Shown here in pieces: positions 6,606-9,591 of a stretch of DNA of 9,591 bases. The translations under genes and the position numbers were made by a program. The DNA comes from Desulfobacula sp. (lineage in GTDB: Bacteria; Desulfobacterota; Desulfobacteria; Desulfobacterales; Desulfobacteraceae): the NCBI GenBank assembly GCA_029940245.1, contig JAOZRF010000078.1:1-9591 (forward strand), written 5' to 3'. The notes beneath the pieces were generated by a model. It did no database searches. It saw only the letters and a list, made by a program, of their open reading frames with translations, and was not told the DNA's origin. Every line of letters begins with the position of its first letter. Position 1 is the stretch's first letter.

Positions 6606-7904
6606 ATGGTTGACGTTGCCAAACTTGTGATTAATGGAAAAGAGCTGACGCTCCCAGTGATAGAAGGTTCAGAAGGGGAGAAGGCAATTGATATCAGAAG
6701 TCTGCGCCAGGAAACAGGATATATTACATTTGATCCTGGATTCGGAAATACGGGAACCTGTAGAAGTGCCATTACCTATATGGATGGGGAAAAGGGGATT
6801 TTAAGATACCGGGGTATCCCCATTGAGCAATTGGCAGACCACTCAACTTTTGTAGAAACGGCATTCCTTTTGATCACAGGTGAGCTTCCTACCCGGAAGG
6901 AATTGACCCGGACCAGTGTTTACTTGAATGATTTTTCTCCCCTGCATGAAAACATGAAGGCATTTTATCAGAATTATCCCCCCAAAGCCCACCCCATGGG
7001 GATTTTATCAGCCATGGTCAATGCAATGAGAAGTTTTTACCCTGAACTGATTGATCTTGAGGAGGAAATGAACGCAACATATCTTCGCCTTATTTCAAAA
7101 ATCAGGACAATGGCAGCAATGGCATACAGAATTTCATTGGGGGAAAGGGTTGTATATCCAAGGCCGGACCTGTGTTATTGCGGTAATTTTTTAAATATGA
7201 TGTTTGACAAAGTGGTGATTCCTTATAAAATAGATGCTGACCTGGTCAGGGCCTTGAATGTATTCTGGATTCTTCATGCCGATCATGAACAAAATTGTTC
7301 AACCACGGCAGTAAGAGTTGTGGGAAGTGGCAAAGTCAATATTTATTCTACGATTTCTGCCGGAATTTCAGCACTTTGGGGCCCTTTGCACGGCGGAGCA
7401 AACCAGGCTGTGGTGAATATGCTGGAAAAAATTTATAATGATGGTTTCACTGTCAAGGAGTGTCTTTCAAAAGCAAAAGATAAAAATGACCCCTTCAGGC
7501 TGTATGGATTCGGACACAGGGTCTATAAGACATTTGATCCAAGGGCCAGGATCATGAAAAATATGTGTGATGTCGTCCTTTCAAAAATTAAACGAAAAGA
7601 CCCGCTCCTGGACATTTCCCGGAGGCTTGAGGAAGCAGCTTTAAATGATTCATATTTTAAAGAAAAAAGTCTTTACCCTAATGTGGATTTTTATGCCGGC
7701 ATATTATTGCGGGCCCTGGGTATCCCCACCAATATGTTTACCGTCATGTTTGCCATAGGCCGTTTACCGGGTTGGATTGCCCAGTGGAAAGAGGATGTAT
7801 CTGACCCTGAGATGAGGATTTCAAGACCCCGGCAGATATATTCCGGCAATCAAAAACAGGACTATATTCCCATTAAGGATCGAGGACGGAACGTAAAGCA
7901 ATGA
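6606..7904 (+). CDS. gltA: Citrate synthase, GltA-like (type II) form
   Basis: Citrate synthase condenses acetyl-CoA and oxaloacetate at the entry of the citric acid cycle. The catalytic triad is intact: H262 (WGPLHGGAN), H304 (GFGHRVYK) and D361 (NVDFYAG). HADHEQN and the FDPRAR stretch are also present. The protein has 432 residues against 427 in E. coli, with the extra N-terminal beta domain (LVINGKELTLPVIEG) that marks the GltA-like, often hexameric and NADH-sensitive group. The frame is open upstream to an ATG at 6414 inside the FmdB gene, but the ATG at 6606 has AAAGGAG 6 bases before it and gives the correct family N-terminus. Its stop overlaps the start of a phosphodiesterase remnant as ATGA. 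Confidence 0.97.
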   Translation: MVDVAKLVINGKELTLPVIEGSEGEKAIDIRSLRQETGYITFDPGFGNTGTCRSAITYMDGEKGILRYRGIPIEQLADHSTFVETAFLLITGELPTRKELTRTSVYLNDFSPLHENMKAFYQNYPPKAHPMGILSAMVNAMRSFYPELIDLEEEMNATYLRLISKIRTMAAMAYRISLGERVVYPRPDLCYCGNFLNMMFDKVVIPYKIDADLVRALNVFWILHADHEQNCSTTAVRVVGSGKVNIYSTISAGISALWGPLHGGANQAVVNMLEKIYNDGFTVKECLSKAKDKNDPFRLYGFGHRVYKTFDPRARIMKNMCDVVLSKIKRKDPLLDISRRLEEAALNDSYFKEKSLYPNVDFYAGILLRALGIPTNMFTVMFAIGRLPGWIAQWKEDVSDPEMRISRPRQIYSGNQKQDYIPIKDRGRNVKQ

Positions 7905-8005
7905 CAACGGTAATTGCCCACAGGGGAGCCAAAAGTATTGCACCGGAAACATTAAAGAAAATATTTTCTAAAAGCGCTGATAGTCTCCTCAATATCTTTT
8001 TTTGA
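7901..8005 (+). pseudogene. 5' stub of a glycerophosphodiester phosphodiesterase (GDPD) gene
   Basis: The ATG at 7901 overlaps the gltA stop (ATGA), as in translationally coupled operons. It starts MTTVIAHRGAKSIAPE, the characteristic N-terminus of GDPD enzymes, which hydrolyse glycerophosphodiesters to glycerol-3-phosphate and an alcohol; the HR pair is part of their active site. After about residue 16 similarity ends: the remaining 18 codons to the TGA at 8003-8005 are antisense to the 3' end of ltaE. A family member normally has 230 or more residues, so this is a broken gene. The break falls at about 7950-7952, at the ltaE stop codon. No downstream GDPD sequence was recognised in the window. 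Confidence 0.75.
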
Positions 8006-8962
8006 GATATCCAGGTGGGTGACAATCCTTAAATGATTGCTTTTATCTATGATAATTTTCTTTTCCTTTAAAAATTTACAAAGAGACCCCATATCCGCCT
8101 TGATGTCTGCAAAAAAGATATTGGTTTGAACCATATCGACATCAATTGTAATACCTTCAATCTTTGCCAATCCGTTTGCCAGAGCAAGGGCATTATCATG
8201 ATCATCCTTAAGTCGTTGAATATTGTTTGAAAGGGCAAAAATACCGGCAGCAGCAAGAATCCCTGCCTGTCTCATGCCACCTCCCAAAACCTTGCGCCAG
8301 CGCCTTGCCTTTTTAATCTGATCCTTTGAACCACAGAGGACTGAGCCGACAGGAGCCCCCAAACCCTTTGACAGGCAAAAGGAAATGGTATCAAAATAGT
8401 TTGTAATCTCTTTAACATCAACTTTAAGTTTTACAGCAGCATTGAAGACTCTTGCCCCATCAAGATGCAGCATCAGACCTTTATCTCTTGCTAATTTTTT
8501 TGCCTCGCTAAAATATTCAAGGGGCAGGGCTTTTCCAGCCTGGGTATTTTCAAGGCATAAAAGGGCTGTCCTGGCAAAATGAAAATTATCGGGTTTAATA
8601 AATTGAGAAACCTTTTCAAGACTCAAGGTTCCATCGGCTTCAAGGTCCAGGGGCTGGGGCTGAATGCTGCCAAACACAGCACCTCCCCCGCCTTCATACC
8701 GATAGGTGTGGGCCTGTTGGCCCACAATATACTCATCTCCCCTTTCACAATGAACCAGCAGGGCAAGAAGATTGCTTTGGGTGCCGCTGGTGGTGAAGAT
8801 TGCATTTTCTTTCCCCAGCATTTTTGCAGCAAGGGTTTCCAGTTTATTTATGGTAGGATCTTCCCCATATACATCATCCCCCACAACAGCCTTTATCATC
8901 GCTTCCAGCATGGCAGCCGATGGTTTTGTAACTGTATCGCTTCTTAAATCAATTTGTTTCAT
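7952..8962 (-). CDS. ltaE: Low-specificity L-threonine aldolase
   Basis: LtaE is a cytosolic pyridoxal-phosphate enzyme that cleaves L-threonine and L-allo-threonine to glycine and acetaldehyde. The 336 residues align by eye along the whole length with E. coli LtaE (333 residues): IDLRSDTVTKPS (4-15), GDDVYGEDPT, HCERGDEYIVGQ (71-82), H85, which stacks on the cofactor, HLDGAR (166-171, D168), the cofactor lysine K199 in CLSKGLGAPVGS, and GGGMRQAGILAAAGI. The C-terminal RIVTHLD is present. The enzyme looks complete and active. The only ribosome-site-like sequence is GGAAAG 11 bases before the ATG, so translation may be weak. It is tail-to-tail with gltA and overlaps the GDPD stub. Confidence 0.96.
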   Translation of the reverse strand: MKQIDLRSDTVTKPSAAMLEAMIKAVVGDDVYGEDPTINKLETLAAKMLGKENAIFTTSGTQSNLLALLVHCERGDEYIVGQQAHTYRYEGGGGAVFGSIQPQPLDLEADGTLSLEKVSQFIKPDNFHFARTALLCLENTQAGKALPLEYFSEAKKLARDKGLMLHLDGARVFNAAVKLKVDVKEITNYFDTISFCLSKGLGAPVGSVLCGSKDQIKKARRWRKVLGGGMRQAGILAAAGIFALSNNIQRLKDDHDNALALANGLAKIEGITIDVDMVQTNIFFADIKADMGSLCKFLKEKKIIIDKSNHLRIVTHLDISKKDIEETISAFRKYFL

Positions 8963-9103
8963 TGTTTTTTCAACTTTCCATAGATTTGTATGTCATTAAA
9001 ATATTCAATTGCTTGTTTAAATTATTGTTCATCATTCAGCCCTGGACATTATTTTTTTAATCGCATTTTACAGTGATTTATAGCATTCATTCGTTTGGGT
9101 TAC

Positions 9104-9126
9104 AATATCAGTATATAATATCAGTA
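9104..9126. repeat. Tandem direct repeat with 13-base period
   Basis: AATATCAGTA occurs at 9104-9113 and again at 9117-9126. The joining bases form a TATAAT at 9114-9119. Two direct copies one and a quarter helical turns apart around a -10 box could be an operator, though the sequence is AT-rich and could be chance. Confidence 0.6.
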
Positions 9127-9255
9127 CATAAGGATGCTATACTATCGTTTTTCATTTGTCCTGCTGATATGGTTTTATTTTTGGTTTTGTAAAAGATAAT
9201 TTACGCCCTGATTTATTTGATCGGGCACGACGACTCATGCGCTCCTATAAATTTG

Positions 9256-9366
9256 ATGAAAGTGTATCTCCAAATAAATTTTGAATATCAGGCACTCAAG
9301 GAAATTCAATTTAACTATAAAGTTTAGTCTTGCGTTTTCAGGCCATGAAAGTTAGTCTCCAATAAA
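9256..9366 (+). repeat. Pair of imperfect 22-23 base direct repeats
   Basis: Copies at 9256-9278 and 9345-9366 share ATGAAAGT, then TCTCCAA and TAAA, differing by two small changes and a one-base indel; their starts are 89 bases apart. A weaker relative, AAAGTTTAGTCT, lies at 9319-9330. They could be residual mobile-element ends or binding sites. Their origin is unknown. Confidence 0.5.
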
Positions 9367-9425
9367 AACCATTCTGAGAGGTTCTGCCAGAATCAATTAT
9401 ATTTCCACCAAAATTGATTTGTTGA

Positions 9426-9443
9426 AATGCCTTTACAGGCATT
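9426..9443. other. Small hairpin
   Basis: AATGCC and GGCATT form a perfect 6-bp stem around the 6-base loop TTTACA. There is no T-run on either side, so it is not a standard terminator; it may be a protein site or chance. Confidence 0.35.
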
Positions 9444-9547
9444 ATAAATATTGGTATGGAATTTTAAATCGATTTTAAAAAATTGATCAGATATCATTCA
9501 AATTAACAAGATATACTGGCCTGCACATTAACTGACTGGAGAATAGA

Positions 9548-9591
9548 ATGCAAACCAGGCTACTATTAACAATTATCGTTTTATTTTTACT
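9548..9591 (+). CDS. Start of an exported or membrane protein (cut by right window edge)
   Basis: Only 14 codons are visible: MQTRLLLTIIVLFL, an Arg followed by a continuous hydrophobic run, as in a signal peptide or signal anchor. GGAG at 9538-9541 lies 6 bases before the ATG, a good ribosome site. A TATACT at 9512-9517 could be its -10 box, with no matching -35. The product cannot be named from this fragment. Confidence 0.6.
   Translation, partial: MQTRLLLTIIVLFL

Larger units (their letters stand above)
8963..9547. other. AT-rich intergenic region of about 585 bases without a convincing gene
   Basis: Only short or doubtful structures are visible. They are a tandem repeat around a -10-like TATAAT (9104-9126), a hydrophobic 21-codon frame (9134-9199), a more GC-rich stretch at 9203-9246 within a short frame that ends at 9284, a pair of imperfect repeats (9256-9366), hairpins at 9205-9226, 9371-9393 and 9426-9443, and a lone TATACT (9512-9517). 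It also carries the upstream regions of ltaE (leftwards) and of the last gene (rightwards). No tRNA, transposase or terminator with a poly-T tail was found. Confidence 0.7.

Noticed and set aside
8579..8999. Plus-strand frames over the start of ltaE
   Set aside because: Antisense to the conserved N-terminal half of threonine aldolase.
9205..9226. GCCC...GGGC hairpin as a terminator
   Set aside because: The stem has a bulge and is not followed by a T-run on either strand.

Overview
The window looks like chromosomal core-gene DNA from an AT-rich, probably anaerobic Gram-negative bacterium. The closest fit is a marine sulfate reducer of the Desulfobacteraceae/Desulfobacula type (Desulfobacterota). 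This assignment is an inference from protein style (PurN variant, TraB-family membrane protein, FmdB zinc ribbon, recN neighbourhood) and base composition; no rRNA or other marker gene is present.

Layout. From the left edge, a polA gene (DNA polymerase I) is read leftwards and cut by the window edge. It diverges from a small cysteine-rich zinc-binding protein and purN (purine synthesis), which are read rightwards as a two-gene unit. purN converges with a TraB/PrgY-family membrane protein read leftwards. That gene diverges from a second rightward unit: a 60-residue conserved-looking small protein, recN (double-strand break repair), an FmdB-type zinc ribbon and gltA (type II citrate synthase). 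The shared upstream region of this second divergent pair holds a promoter for each direction, and an Fnr-like palindrome overlaps the rightward one.

The gltA stop codon overlaps, as ATGA, the start of a glycerophosphodiester phosphodiesterase-like reading frame. Its typical N-terminal motif (IAHRGA...APE) is present for about 16 codons and is then cut off at the stop codon of ltaE (low-specificity L-threonine aldolase), which lies on the opposite strand. This looks like a rearrangement scar: the second gene of a gltA operon was destroyed when ltaE came to lie beside it.

Downstream of the ltaE start come about 585 bases of AT-rich DNA without a convincing gene. They contain a 13-bp-period tandem repeat around a -10-like box, a pair of imperfect 22-23 bp repeats, small hairpins, and two weak peptide candidates. 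The window ends in the first 14 codons of a secreted or membrane protein.

Most of the window is ordinary housekeeping DNA: DNA repair and replication (polA, recN), purine synthesis, central carbon metabolism and amino-acid metabolism. The points that merit a second look are the truncated phosphodiesterase, two genes that may be translated from leaderless transcripts, the Fnr-like box in front of the recN unit, the two small conserved-looking proteins, and the structure in the 3' intergenic region. I saw no CRISPR array, transposase, rRNA, tRNA or clear new defence system.
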